Assembly: GCF_020023385.1 (NCBI RefSeq)
Contig: NZ_JAIQCL010000001.1
Coordinates: 62,001-126,000 of the forward strand
Source of the DNA: Planococcus circulans
Lineage (GTDB): Bacteria; Bacillota; Bacilli; Bacillales_A; Planococcaceae
Reading direction: 5' to 3'
Length of the DNA: 64,000 nucleotides
Shown: one piece after another, positions 1 to 8,072 of the stretch
How the letters are laid out: the number at the start of each line of letters is the position of its first letter
How positions within the stretch are numbered: position 1 is the stretch's first letter
Translations under genes and position numbers: made by a program
Notes under the pieces: model-generated
What the model was told of the DNA's origin: nothing
What the model saw: the letters and a program-made list of their open reading frames with translations, nothing else
Database searches by the model: none

Positions 1-19
1 TTGAAATTCCCCCAAGCTA

Positions 20-1246
20 TTAATGATAAAAATCGTAGTCTTCATATTGCTTCAGCAACTCTTGCATCCGATTGCTGTCATCTCCGAAAAAGAACAAGGT
101 TCCATAATGATTTCCGAACCCTACGCGCTCTGCTACCTTGGAGGTGACCGGTATGAACAGGTCGTGTTTTTCGAAATATGAATCATTTTTCAGCTCTTCC
201 GGAACGTCCAGCTTCTCAATAAGACGGACACGCGGATAAACCATTAAGCTTCCTGCATAGCCCTTCGCTGAAACGACTTCTTCAGGAAAGAAATTGTCCA
301 ATTCTTCCGAAGGTGTGTCAGGATCGCTGCACAGAATTTGCGCCTGAAATGCATTAAAGCCATATGCCCGTTCAATCAAGTCAAAGATATGACCACCTGG
401 CACACGTGCTGCCACTTCACCGAAATTTAACGTTCCATCATGGGAGATAAAGTATTCAGGATGGATGACGCCATATTGGATTTCAAATGAATCAACCAGT
501 TTCTGTACCTGTTCGAGGATCTGCGGTCGCCATTCTTCAAGTGCGGGCGAGGCAGGAACGAAATTGGAATGTCCCAATCTCACATATTCCGTAATATTGA
601 GGAACTTGACCTGGCCATCGTGTATGAACGCTTCACAGGAAAATTCCTGTCCGTCCAAATGGCTCTCCATGAGGTATGGAAATTCCTGATCACCGATTTT
701 ATCGATATCGCCAGCGTCCCGAATCATCATATGCCCCACTGTTCCCGCTTTGTTCAATGGTTTTATGTGGATCGGGTCGTTTAGGTCTCCGTCTATTTTA
801 ATCAAAGCATCGTTTACACGCTTCAGGAAACGATGAATGTCGTCTTTGGTGTAGGCTTCTTCAAAAACGCCCACTTTAATCCCTGACATTTGAGCTTTCC
901 GCTTCATCAACCCTTTATCCCGCAGCAATAAGGAGCGGTTGAAGATCCGCGGATCGTCGAATAGCCTTGCATTCAAGGCTCCCGCCCATTCCACCGTTTC
1001 TTCATAGATGGGAACTGTCACTTTCGTGTCCATTTCTTTTAACCGTTCATAAAGTTCATCTGACCCTTCATTGAGCCGATCAAAATCCCAGCCGATAAAG
1101 TTGATGCCGTTCTCGTCCGCAAAAGCCTGGAAATCCGGTGGACCGACCACAACATAAGGCCTATCCAGCTTATCAATCGCTTCGATTGCGGGTAAACTCC
1201 ACCCTAATAATGCCGTAAGCTTTTGTTGCTCGTTTGTTTCCGCCAT
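20..1246 (-). CDS. ATP-grasp domain protein
   Basis: The 408-residue protein has the layout of an ATP-grasp ligase. An N-terminal Rossmann-like part is followed by a central region with regularly spaced acidic and basic residues. Near residue 283 lies a GEVAARVPGG segment, which resembles the metal/ATP-binding E-x-x-x-R-x-GG signature of carboxylate-amine ligases. Enzymes of this fold join a carboxylate to an amine or thiol through an acyl-phosphate; the substrate cannot be told here. The start is ATG with AAGGAGTG upstream. It stands alone, close to the window edge, and is followed on its promoter side by a gene-poor stretch. The fold is fairly sure and the specific reaction is unknown. Confidence 0.75.
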   Translation of the reverse strand: MAETNEQQKLTALLGWSLPAIEAIDKLDRPYVVVGPPDFQAFADENGINFIGWDFDRLNEGSDELYERLKEMDTKVTVPIYEETVEWAGALNARLFDDPRIFNRSLLLRDKGLMKRKAQMSGIKVGVFEEAYTKDDIHRFLKRVNDALIKIDGDLNDPIHIKPLNKAGTVGHMMIRDAGDIDKIGDQEFPYLMESHLDGQEFSCEAFIHDGQVKFLNITEYVRLGHSNFVPASPALEEWRPQILEQVQKLVDSFEIQYGVIHPEYFISHDGTLNFGEVAARVPGGHIFDLIERAYGFNAFQAQILCSDPDTPSEELDNFFPEEVVSAKGYAGSLMVYPRVRLIEKLDVPEELKNDSYFEKHDLFIPVTSKVAERVGFGNHYGTLFFFGDDSNRMQELLKQYEDYDFYH

Positions 1247-1584
1247 AATAACACTCCTTAATCCTTAGTTTAGAAATCCGTGCATACTTTTACTATTACC
1301 CAGCCAAAGTATTCTAAACATACAGATTATTCAATGTTTTTTGATTTCGGCAGCCAAAAAGAAGAAGAAAGAAAGAATTTCCAGACTGTAGACAAAGTCT
1401 GACCAAAATGTATAGCGGTGCATAATCCCCAACCGGTCCGTCCGCTTCCCTGTCCCACAGGAGTCTTCGTGGCCAGCCCACTTGGAAGCGTGTCGCTTCA
1501 ATCAAAGAAAAATACCTGGTAGTCAGTTGCCGGAGAATGTTGCCTATACATGGCTGCCGAAAAACAAATCTTCAGGAAAGCCAA
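1247..1584. other. gene-free stretch with a decayed GC-rich repeat
   Basis: No open frame here has a ribosome site or a recognisable product. Around 1430-1500 the words CCGCTTCCCTG and CAGGAGTCTTCG match the core words of the intergenic repeats at 26272-26455 and 55971-56076, but the terminal arms are not clearly paired, so this looks like an eroded copy. A short hairpin (CAGACT/AGTCTG) sits at about 1382-1402. Confidence 0.4.
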
Positions 1585-1628
1585 ATAGAGAGCCCGGGAC
1601 GGTTATTCTGTCCCGGGCTCTCTATTTA
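1585..1628. terminator. bidirectional terminator downstream of ypeQ
   Basis: A long, nearly perfect hairpin with arms AGAGAGCCCGGGAC and GTCCCGGGCTCTCT is flanked by A/T runs. It lies directly after the minus-strand stop codon of ypeQ. Confidence 0.85.
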
Positions 1629-1826
1629 TCATTTATCGCTGGTTCCAACTTTATTGAGTTCGTTTCCTAAAAATTGCAGTTGGGTTCCGACTGTGCAATT
1701 GCTGATGCAAAATCTGTGGGCAGCGGTTTTCCCTTCATCTTTGCGAAGTTGGGTTCTCACAAAACAGCCTTCACAGTATGTCGACAGCATTTCATCGATT
1801 TCATTGATAATAGAAACTTTTTTCAC
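1629..1826 (-). CDS. ypeQ: small zinc-finger protein, YpeQ-like
   Basis: This 65-residue protein has cysteines at 18 and 21, then His37, Cys40 and Cys44, the C-x2-C...H-x2-C-x3-C pattern of the small zinc-finger family found in Bacillales. It starts at GTG with GAGGTG just upstream. It is divergent from ypdP, and together with ypeP the three genes match the B. subtilis ypeQ-ypeP-ypdP neighbourhood. A zinc-binding structural or regulatory role is inferred; no biochemical function is known to me. The gene is followed immediately by a strong hairpin terminator. Confidence 0.8.
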   Translation of the reverse strand: MKKVSIINEIDEMLSTYCEGCFVRTQLRKDEGKTAAHRFCISNCTVGTQLQFLGNELNKVGTSDK

Positions 1827-1872
1827 TTAGTCACCTCATAGCAAATCGTCATTTCCTCATTCTACTACGCAT

Positions 1873-1901
1873 TTGTTTTTTATTGCAACAATAGTTATAC
1901 T
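1873..1901 (+). promoter_or_regulatory. promoter of ypdP
   Basis: A -35 TTGTTT (1873-1878), a 17-bp spacer and a -10 TATACT (1896-1901) predict transcription start near 1908, just ahead of the riboswitch. Confidence 0.65.
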
Positions 1902-1925
1902 GACTGAGGACATTTTTACGGTACC

Positions 1926-1965
1926 AAGCGGTTCGCAAATTCCCGCTTTACCAAAACTAAGGAGG
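1926..1965 (+). ncRNA. preQ1-I riboswitch
   Basis: The stem AAGCGG (1926-1931) pairs exactly with CCGCTT (1943-1948). The loop is TTCGCAAATTC, with C1942 in the position of the preQ1-pairing cytosine. The A-rich tail CCAAAACTAAGGAGG follows, as in class I preQ1 aptamers. The tail contains the Shine-Dalgarno of the next gene, so ligand binding would hide the ribosome site (translational off-switch). The downstream gene is a predicted queuosine-precursor transporter, which fits. Confidence 0.88.
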
Positions 1966-1973
1966 AAGTTTTT

Positions 1974-2657
1974 TTGTTTAATGAATTTTGGGGACTCGGC
2001 TTTGCCTTGTTCAATTTTGTACTGTTATTGATCATGTATAAATTTTTCGGGAAGACCGGTTTGTTTGCGTGGGTAGCTATTTCCACGGTACTGGCCAATA
2101 TCCAAGTCACGAAGACCATTGAAATTATCGGACTCACTGCTACATTAGGAAATAGCCTGTACGCATCGACATTTCTGGCGACTGATATTTTGAACGAAAA
2201 GTATGGCAAAAAAGAAGCGAAAAAAGCAGTTTGGCTCGGCTTTTCCTCCCTGCTCATCATGGTGCTGGTCATGCAGTTCGGGATCAAGTTCATCCCCGCA
2301 GACAGCGATTTCGCACAAGGCTCTTTGGAAACGATCTTCGGTCTTGTTCCGCAGATCGCCATCGGCAGCATGGTGGCTTATCTTGCCAGTCAGCACTTGG
2401 ATGTCATCATCTTCGGGGCGCTTCGTAAAATCTTCCCGAAAGACAGCCAATTTTGGATTCGCAACAACGGCTCAACCTTGTTGAGTCAATTGCTTGATAC
2501 CTTGATTTTTACATTCATCGCTTTTTGGGGAGTGTTTCCATTTGATGTATGGCTGCAAATATTCATTTCGACATACGTGTTGAAATTTATTGTATCCATC
2601 ATGGATACCCCATTCGGCTATTTGGCGAAAATCATGAAACCCATTGATGAAAAGTAG
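1974..2657 (+). CDS. ypdP: queuosine precursor transporter (VUT/YhhQ family)
   Basis: This is a 227-residue integral membrane protein with about six hydrophobic segments. It has the family features of VUT/YhhQ (DUF165) transporters: the TKTIEIIG segment near residue 46, the ATDILNEKYG segment near 70, and a C-terminal STYVLKFIVSIMDTP region. Such proteins import preQ0/preQ1 or queuine for tRNA modification. It starts at TTG after AAGGAGG, and that ribosome site forms the tail of a preQ1-I riboswitch, strong independent support for the substrate. It is followed after 8 nt by ypeP. Confidence 0.9.
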   Translation: MFNEFWGLGFALFNFVLLLIMYKFFGKTGLFAWVAISTVLANIQVTKTIEIIGLTATLGNSLYASTFLATDILNEKYGKKEAKKAVWLGFSSLLIMVLVMQFGIKFIPADSDFAQGSLETIFGLVPQIAIGSMVAYLASQHLDVIIFGALRKIFPKDSQFWIRNNGSTLLSQLLDTLIFTFIAFWGVFPFDVWLQIFISTYVLKFIVSIMDTPFGYLAKIMKPIDEK

Positions 2658-2665
2658 GTGATTCG

Positions 2666-3055
2666 ATGCTGGAAGTATTTGTGGATGCGGCCTCTGCTGG
2701 AACTCCTCAAGTCAGTGCAGTCGGTGTTTTCATCCGCGGTGAGGGCCATTTGATCCACTGGAGCGAATATGTGGGGGAAATGGACAATCATACTGCAGAA
2801 TTCACCGCGCTGGTAAAAGGGCTGGAGCTTGCGAAAGGGCTATCATCAGGAATGGTGTCCATCAAGTCTGATTCCCAGGTTACGGTCGATGCCTTTGAAA
2901 AAAGATCGATCAAGAATCCAAAGTTCAAGCCTCTTTTGGCCAAAGCACTGGAAATCGGCGATCAATTCGATTTTTGTTTTATCAAGTGGATTCCAGACTC
3001 ACAGAACCGGGCAGCGGATGCGCTGGCAAGAACCGAGCTTCGTGCACATAAGTAA
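2666..3055 (+). CDS. ypeP: ribonuclease H-like protein YpeP
   Basis: The 129 residues form a compact RNase HI fold. The catalytic carboxylates appear in the expected order: Asp7 (EVFVDAAS), Glu45 (HTAEFTAL), Asp69 (KSDSQ) and Asp118 (NRAADALAR). All four are present, so cleavage of RNA in RNA-DNA hybrids is plausible. It lacks the basic handle of E. coli RNase HI, as in other short reverse-transcriptase-like homologues. It is cotranscribed with ypdP (8-nt gap) and therefore probably also under the preQ1 switch for transcription, though it has its own AGGTGA ribosome site. Confidence 0.85.
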   Translation: MLEVFVDAASAGTPQVSAVGVFIRGEGHLIHWSEYVGEMDNHTAEFTALVKGLELAKGLSSGMVSIKSDSQVTVDAFEKRSIKNPKFKPLLAKALEIGDQFDFCFIKWIPDSQNRAADALARTELRAHK

Positions 3056-3172
3056 TCTGTCCCATCTGTGGCAGCCGTCCTTTATTTTTATGGACAGCTG
3101 TTTGGTTTCTATGCATACGCTGCAGCTAAAGTCTGATAAGATTGAGTTATCATCATTTATTGGAGGAAGCTT

Positions 3173-3382
3173 ATGAGAACTAAACTTGGTACTGCTCTTG
3201 ATATTTTCATTCTGGTCATCGGACCCTGGATCGTCTATACGCGAATCGTGGAAATGATGCAAAATGGAGTTTCTGTTTATCCGATGGTTTCAGTGGTTAT
3301 CGTAACCGTTGCGGTAATATTCTCCATCTATAATCTATATTTACTAGTGGTGCGCAAACAACAGGACAATACGAAAAAATAA
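3173..3382 (+). CDS. small membrane protein, two helices
   Basis: The product is 69 residues with two hydrophobic segments (about 8-25 and 38-60) and a charged tail (RKQQDNTKK). A strong TTGGAGGAAG ribosome site precedes the ATG. The next gene, another small membrane protein, starts 20 nt after its stop, so the two probably form one transcript ending at the terminator at 3725. I do not recognise the family. Confidence 0.7.
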   Translation: MRTKLGTALDIFILVIGPWIVYTRIVEMMQNGVSVYPMVSVVIVTVAVIFSIYNLYLLVVRKQQDNTKK

Positions 3383-3402
3383 TTTGAAAAGAGGCTGTAA
3401 TC

Positions 3403-3717
3403 GTGAAATCAGTTTTGTTCTATTTTATCCCGCTGCTGGTTTTTGCGGTGATTAATAATGTGGTCTCTGCTTTATCGTGGCCGCATTACCTGGTTTTGCT
3501 GCTGGCATTCCTGGTTTTTCAGCTGGCACGCATACGCTATCCGAAAGACGCATTGCCGACGATTGCAAAAATCACACAAGCGGCTTTCTACATATTGACG
3601 GTTGCCACCATTTTCCGTGACCAGTTTTTAAGCCCATTGATCATTAACGTGCTTCTTGGTATCACATTGGGATTAGTGATCGTTGAGATTATCCAGACGA
3701 AAAAAAAGCCAGCCTGA
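3403..3717 (+). CDS. membrane protein, three to four helices
   Basis: This 104-residue hydrophobic protein starts at GTG with AAGAGG upstream. Hydrophobic stretches lie near residues 3-20, 26-44, 58-72 and 80-97; a basic tail (QTKKKPA) ends it. It is the second gene of a two-gene unit closed by a hairpin terminator. Family unknown. Confidence 0.7.
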   Translation: MKSVLFYFIPLLVFAVINNVVSALSWPHYLVLLLAFLVFQLARIRYPKDALPTIAKITQAAFYILTVATIFRDQFLSPLIINVLLGITLGLVIVEIIQTKKKPA

Positions 3718-3724
3718 GATGGCG

Positions 3725-3775
3725 AAAGACCATAGCCGGACTCGAATGATTCGAGTCTGATTATGGTCTTTTTTT
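3725..3775 (+). terminator. intrinsic terminator
   Basis: AAGACCATA pairs with TATGGTCTT and is followed by a T run. An inner ACTCGAA/TTCGAGT stem extends the hairpin. Confidence 0.85.
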
Positions 3776-3852
3776 GTACAGCCATGATGAACAAATTTGC
3801 TTCTTGGATTGCACAACTTTTTTTCTAAAGGGGTAAAATAGGTTAGTTTTCT

Positions 3853-3975
3853 TCATCTCGTAAAGTACCAAACGACTACCAGGACGATGGCAACGATAAC
3901 CCAAGTAAGGATGCGGATCAGATTCTGCTTTTTGCGGATTTCTTCCTGTTCTTTTACGTCTTTCATAAACGGCAT
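3853..3975 (-). CDS. 40-residue single-span membrane peptide
   Basis: This is a short gene with a very strong ribosome site (AAGGAGGTG, 8 nt before ATG). The peptide has a charged N-terminus (residues 4-16, rich in K and E), one hydrophobic helix at about 19-37 (LIRILTWVIVAIVLVVVWYF) and a terminal TR. The charge pattern suggests a membrane-anchored small protein with its N-terminus in the cytoplasm. Function unknown. It stands alone between a plus-strand terminator and the plus-strand lipoprotein gene. Confidence 0.65.
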   Translation of the reverse strand: MPFMKDVKEQEEIRKKQNLIRILTWVIVAIVLVVVWYFTR

Positions 3976-4049
3976 GAAATCACCTCCTTCAGTATATTAT
4001 TTCCTATCAGCGTATTAATCCATTAAGATGGAAAAAAGGAGGTTATTTC

Positions 4050-5060
4050 GTGAGAAAAATTTTACTCCCCTCTCTCTCCCTCTTCCTGTTGGCAGGCTGC
4101 AACAATGCCGCACCGAATCCGGAAGAAGCGACCGCTCCTTTCGAAGAGATTGCCACAGACCTTGAGGCTCCCTGGGCCATCAATAAAACCGGTGAAGAAT
4201 TCTATATTTCGGAACGGCCGGGCAGTGTTGCCCATGTAGCTGATGATGGGACTATGACGCGCCAGGAAGTCAACTTTTCCGATACGCTTTCCAGTGCCGC
4301 AGAGGCAGGATTCTTGGGCTTCGTTTTAAAGCAGGATTTTGAAGAAAGCCAGGAAGCCTACGGGTATTATGTGTATGAGCGTGATAGTGAAGACTACAAT
4401 AAAATTATCACACTGCTTTTGGAAAATGGCCAGTGGCAGGAAAATGAAGTGCTGCTGGAAGGAATTCCGACAGGCAATGTCCACCACGGCGGCCGACTGG
4501 AATTGGACCCGGACGGAACCCTTTTTGCGGCCATCGGGGATGCTTCGACTCCGGAGCTTGCGCAGGACTTAGGGTCTGTCAACGGCAAAATCCTAAAGCT
4601 GAATTCTTCCAATGAATTTGAGATCTATTCCCATGGCCACCGAAATCCGCAAGGTCTTGCCTGGGACGAAGAGACGATGTATGCTTCAGAACACGGCCGA
4701 TCAGCCAACGATGAAATCAACATCATTGAAGAAGGAAACAACTATGGATGGCCAACCATTGAAGGCGAAGAAACTGAAGAAGGACTCGAATCTCCTTTCT
4801 ATACAACCGGCTCCGCTGAAACCTGGGCCCCGAGTGGAATTGCGATCCACAATGACGCACTTTATGTAGCTGCCCTCCGCGGGACAGCCATTCAAGTATT
4901 GGACCTAGATAACGCTGAAGTGACAGACTCGATTGAAGGCTTCGGCCGTGTCCGGGATGTACATTCTGATGGGGACTCACTCTATTTCATCAGCAATAAC
5001 ACGGATGGCCGGGGTACGCCCGCTGAAGGAGACGATAAACTCTACAAACTGAATGAATAG
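4050..5060 (+). CDS. PQQ-dependent sugar dehydrogenase-like lipoprotein
   Basis: The protein has 336 residues. A lipoprotein signal ends in LLAG|C with Cys17, so it is predicted to be anchored outside the membrane. The rest resembles the six-bladed propeller of soluble glucose/sorbosone dehydrogenases, including the GNVHHGGRLELDPDG segment (near 142), HGHRNPQGLAWD (near 195) and SEHGRSANDEIN (near 213). Family members oxidise sugars with PQQ, but many Gram-positive homologues have no proven cofactor. GTG start after AAAAGGAGG. It is monocistronic, with a terminator right after it. Confidence 0.85.
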   Translation: MRKILLPSLSLFLLAGCNNAAPNPEEATAPFEEIATDLEAPWAINKTGEEFYISERPGSVAHVADDGTMTRQEVNFSDTLSSAAEAGFLGFVLKQDFEESQEAYGYYVYERDSEDYNKIITLLLENGQWQENEVLLEGIPTGNVHHGGRLELDPDGTLFAAIGDASTPELAQDLGSVNGKILKLNSSNEFEIYSHGHRNPQGLAWDEETMYASEHGRSANDEINIIEEGNNYGWPTIEGEETEEGLESPFYTTGSAETWAPSGIAIHNDALYVAALRGTAIQVLDLDNAEVTDSIEGFGRVRDVHSDGDSLYFISNNTDGRGTPAEGDDKLYKLNE

Positions 5061-5061
5061 C

Positions 5062-5098
5062 AAAAGGTGTATTGGCTGAGTCCAATACACCTTTTCTT
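5062..5098. terminator. bidirectional terminator
   Basis: AAAAGGTGTATTGG pairs perfectly with CCAATACACCTTTT around a six-base loop. It lies between convergent genes and can serve both strands. Confidence 0.85.
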
Positions 5099-5121
5099 TT
5101 ATAGTTTATAACAGTATGCCG

Positions 5122-5619
5122 CTAAATGAACTTCACCATCAGATTTTCATCGATGTATTTTTCAGGTGTTTTCATCGATTTGATTTCCGTTCCGTATTTT
5201 TCAAAGCCCAGCCCTTCATATAAAGCAATTGCTGGCAGGTTTTCACTGGCGACCATCAGATCCAGCCGCTCCAATCCTTCCCAGTTCTCAGCAAAACGAA
5301 AGAGCTCCTGCATCAATCGCCAGGCGATCCCGTTGCCTCTTTGGCCAGGTGTTACATAAACAGCAACCACCGATGCCCGGTGATTCAGCTTTGGCGTCCT
5401 ATTTCGCACAAGCGTTACATTGCCGCATAAAGCGCCGTCTGCAAAAGCACCAAAAGTGGCGGCATTCTCCAAAGCCAAGTTCTCTGCCGTCTTTTCAACC
5501 GGCCTTCTGATGGCATCTTCCAGTCTCGTAGTGAAGGAATCGGGACTGTCCCGCAAAGCTTCGATGCGCAAGTCATAATATGCCTGTGTATCCGTAACAT
5601 CCAATTTCCTGATTTCCAT
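5122..5619 (-). CDS. GNAT family N-acetyltransferase
   Basis: A 165-residue GNAT fold. The acetyl-CoA-binding loop is QRGNGIA at about 94-100, after the strand VVAVYVTP. A late LPAIALYEGLGFEKYG segment is the typical motif B. The acceptor is unknown. The gene begins 14 nt after the S66 peptidase gene, so the two form an operon. S66 peptidases and acetyltransferases are both known in self-protection against microcin C-type nucleotide-peptides; a similar detoxifying pair is an inference only. Confidence 0.85.
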   Translation of the reverse strand: MEIRKLDVTDTQAYYDLRIEALRDSPDSFTTRLEDAIRRPVEKTAENLALENAATFGAFADGALCGNVTLVRNRTPKLNHRASVVAVYVTPGQRGNGIAWRLMQELFRFAENWEGLERLDLMVASENLPAIALYEGLGFEKYGTEIKSMKTPEKYIDENLMVKFI

Positions 5620-5633
5620 GGGCTGACATCCTT

Positions 5634-6644
5634 TTATCTGAATTCCTGTGTGACGGTTCCCTTGCCGTTGGAGACATGGATTTCCGCATAGGCACCATTG
5701 ACAAAGATAATTTGCGGCGGTACATGTCCCAGGTCGATATCAAAAACAATCGGCAGATTAAGATCATCCGACAGATCCTGATACATCTTTTCGACCGTGT
5801 ATCCCTCGACCGGTTCATTCGCTGCACTTCGCCCAAAGGCAATGCCGGCACAATCTTCAAACCATCCAGCATATTTCATCCCTGTCAGCGAGCGTTTCAA
5901 ATCCGTAACGGACATTTCACAATTCTCCAGATACCAGACGACTTTCTCACCAGGGATGTGCTTGTCTCTGAAAGCCTGGAATTCCCCGTACGGTGTCCCG
6001 ATCAGGTGGCGGATCACATCGATGCAGCCACCCAGCAGCCGGCCTGAGATTGTTTCGTCGGCGCCTGAAACGGTTTTCCAGCTGGTAGGCTCCGTCAAAT
6101 GAAAGACTACCGGTGATGGCTCTGAATGATTCCATTGTTTCTGGAAATGCGACGAAGACTTTTGTATTACGGTTTCTCCGGCTCCAGTCTTCAGAACTGA
6201 CAGCCACTGTCCCGTTGTTTCATCACTCTTTTCGCCACGCAGATCCACAATATTGGTTCCATGGGCGGTGGCTAGTCCGGTATTCAAGGTAATCGCCAGC
6301 AATAACAAGCTGAGATCCGAATATCCCAGTAACCATTTAGGCTGAATTTTTGAAAAATCCAGGTATTCCAGTATTTCAATCAGCAACTCGCCGCCCCATG
6401 GAGGGAAAATGAAATCGATCTCTGGATCATTCACCATGTCCATGAACTCTTCCGCACGCTTTTTCGCGGATGCCGATTTGGCGAGTTCCTGCGTCCAGGC
6501 GGTTTCTCCCGTTTCAATCCGGAAGCCGTTCTGCTGCTGGCGGGCAATCGCCTGTTTCAGTAGAGCGTGCTGTTCTTTTCCCACACCCGAAGACGGTGCT
6601 GTAATCCCAATTGTTTTTAAGGTTTTTGCAGGATAACGAATCAT
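5634..6644 (-). CDS. S66 family LD-carboxypeptidase / MccF-like serine peptidase
   Basis: This 336-residue protein has the S66 family order: a TAPSSG N-terminal strand, the nucleophile Ser109 in LLGYSDLS, a Glu in the YLENCEMS segment near 240, and the catalytic His in DLGHVPPQ near 307. It also carries the SGRLLGGC loop near 200. Family members either cut the L,D bond of muropeptides in the cytoplasm (LdcA) or inactivate microcin C-like compounds (MccF). Length and motifs fit MccF-like members slightly better. It is followed by a GNAT gene in the same operon. Confidence 0.85.
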   Translation of the reverse strand: MIRYPAKTLKTIGITAPSSGVGKEQHALLKQAIARQQQNGFRIETGETAWTQELAKSASAKKRAEEFMDMVNDPEIDFIFPPWGGELLIEILEYLDFSKIQPKWLLGYSDLSLLLLAITLNTGLATAHGTNIVDLRGEKSDETTGQWLSVLKTGAGETVIQKSSSHFQKQWNHSEPSPVVFHLTEPTSWKTVSGADETISGRLLGGCIDVIRHLIGTPYGEFQAFRDKHIPGEKVVWYLENCEMSVTDLKRSLTGMKYAGWFEDCAGIAFGRSAANEPVEGYTVEKMYQDLSDDLNLPIVFDIDLGHVPPQIIFVNGAYAEIHVSNGKGTVTQEFR

Positions 6645-6665
6645 CCAATAGTCCCCCTTTATGAG

Positions 6666-6872
6666 TTAAACGAAATAAAACAAAGAAAAAATCATCGCCA
6701 TTAAAATAGCCGCACCTGAACAGAACCATAATGCATGACCCATCAATTCGAGAAAACGGCTTGGTTCTTTATCCAGTCTTTTCCCTTTAAATTGGGAGAA
6801 GTCAGGCGGTGTTTCTCTTTTTTGACTAGTTTTCTTTGTTTCCATCATCTTTGAATCTGTCGTCGTGTTCAT
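6666..6872 (-). CDS. small membrane protein with charged N-terminal tail
   Basis: 68 residues: a polar, K/T-rich N-terminus (1-42) and one hydrophobic helix at about 46-67. The AGGAGGAAC ribosome site is strong. It lies 21 nt upstream of the S66 peptidase on the same strand and may be the first gene of that operon. No family recognised. Confidence 0.65.
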   Translation of the reverse strand: MNTTTDSKMMETKKTSQKRETPPDFSQFKGKRLDKEPSRFLELMGHALWFCSGAAILMAMIFSLFYFV

Positions 6873-7069
6873 AATGTTCCTCCTAAAATCAGTTGCAATA
6901 AAATCAGTTTGTTGTCTTTCATTATACTAAACTTAACTTGAGAATAAAGTCCCCTTTTCTACTTATTGGCATTTTTCAGAATTAAACATAGGCATGTTTT
7001 GCCTGCAGGGACTCATACAGGGTATATTAGGAGAGAAGAGAAACGAAAATTGAAGAGGGGCTGAGTCGG

Positions 7070-7714
7070 ATGAAAGTGTTGGTAGTCGGAGCAAATGGAC
7101 AAATCGGAAGGCATTTTGTAAAAATGCTGGCAGATAGCGAAGAGCATATACCGAAAGCGATGATCCGCAAAGAAGAACAAATCAGTTTCTTCAACAGTTT
7201 GGGAGTGGAGTCGGTATTGACCAGTCTCGAGGGCAGTGTGGAAGAAATAGCTGCTGCCATGCAAGGATGCGACGCGGTCGTATTCGCAGCGGGCAGCGGC
7301 GGCGGTACAGGTGCAGACAAAACCCTGCTGATTGATTTGGATGGCGCCGCAAAAACGATTGAAGCAGCGGAGCAAACCGGTACTGAACGCTTTCTCATGA
7401 TCAGTGCCATCAATGCCGACAAACGGAATATGTGGAAAGAGGATATGGCCCATTATTATGTCGCAAAACACCACGCCGACAATATTCTACGCGCCAGCGG
7501 ATTAGTCTATACCATCATCCGCCCGGGCCTTTTGACGAACGATTCCGGAACCGGCAAGATCCTAGCGACAGAAAATTTGGATTCCGGCCAAATCCCACGG
7601 GAAGATGTAGCCCGAGTCCTGCTCCATTCACTGGCAAATGAACATGTCTATAACAAAACGTTTGAAATCATCTCCGGTGAAGATGACATCGTAGACGCGC
7701 TTAACAGTTTGTAA
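7070..7714 (+). CDS. NAD(P)-binding SDR-like oxidoreductase
   Basis: 214 residues with the dinucleotide-binding glycine motif GANGQIG at 7-13, VFAAGSGGG near 73 and an atypical SDR core. The MISAINAD and HYYVAKHHAD segments replace the classical S-Y-K region with a Y-x3-K (Tyr-Val-Ala-Lys). It resembles the Bacillus YwnB/YhfK-type NAD(P)H-binding proteins. Substrate unknown. Monocistronic, ending at a hairpin terminator. Confidence 0.85.
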   Translation: MKVLVVGANGQIGRHFVKMLADSEEHIPKAMIRKEEQISFFNSLGVESVLTSLEGSVEEIAAAMQGCDAVVFAAGSGGGTGADKTLLIDLDGAAKTIEAAEQTGTERFLMISAINADKRNMWKEDMAHYYVAKHHADNILRASGLVYTIIRPGLLTNDSGTGKILATENLDSGQIPREDVARVLLHSLANEHVYNKTFEIISGEDDIVDALNSL

Positions 7715-7730
7715 AGGGCTCAAAAATTCT

Positions 7731-7768
7731 AAAAAAGGCTTTTGATCTTTTGATCAAAGCCTTTTTTT
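7731..7768. terminator. bidirectional terminator
   Basis: AAAGGCTTTTGATC / GATCAAAGCCTTT with T and A runs on either side, between convergent genes. Confidence 0.85.
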
Positions 7769-7777
7769 ATCTATAAA

Positions 7778-8023
7778 TTAGGATACTGTTTTCAGGCTTT
7801 TAATCCCGAGTACCAGCTGGAACACAAACGCAACCGAACAGAGAATGATTGCGGCATAGCCAAGGCCGCCGATTGGCGTCATTTGGAAGGTTTGGATGAC
7901 CAACAAAGCCATCATCAACGCAATGCCGAAATTCACAATATACGGCCGGTCATAATATTTCTTGGACGCGATTCCTACAAAAATCGCCACAGCGATAATC
8001 AATATCAACAAAAAACTCCCCAT
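7778..8023 (-). CDS. small membrane protein, three helices
   Basis: 81 residues with hydrophobic segments near 2-20, 28-48 and 53-74. The ribosome site is weak (GAGAGAA). It follows the cupin gene on the same strand by 50 nt and may share its transcript. No family recognised. Confidence 0.65.
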   Translation of the reverse strand: MGSFLLILIIAVAIFVGIASKKYYDRPYIVNFGIALMMALLVIQTFQMTPIGGLGYAAIILCSVAFVFQLVLGIKSLKTVS

Positions 8024-8072
8024 AGTTCTCTCTCACCCTTTAACTTTGTCTTCCCTAATACTAACATTTCCC

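Noticed and set aside
7742-7757. TTGATC-TTTT-GATCAA as another Fnr-type box
   Set aside because: The half-site spacing is six, not four, and it is the stem of a clear terminator.
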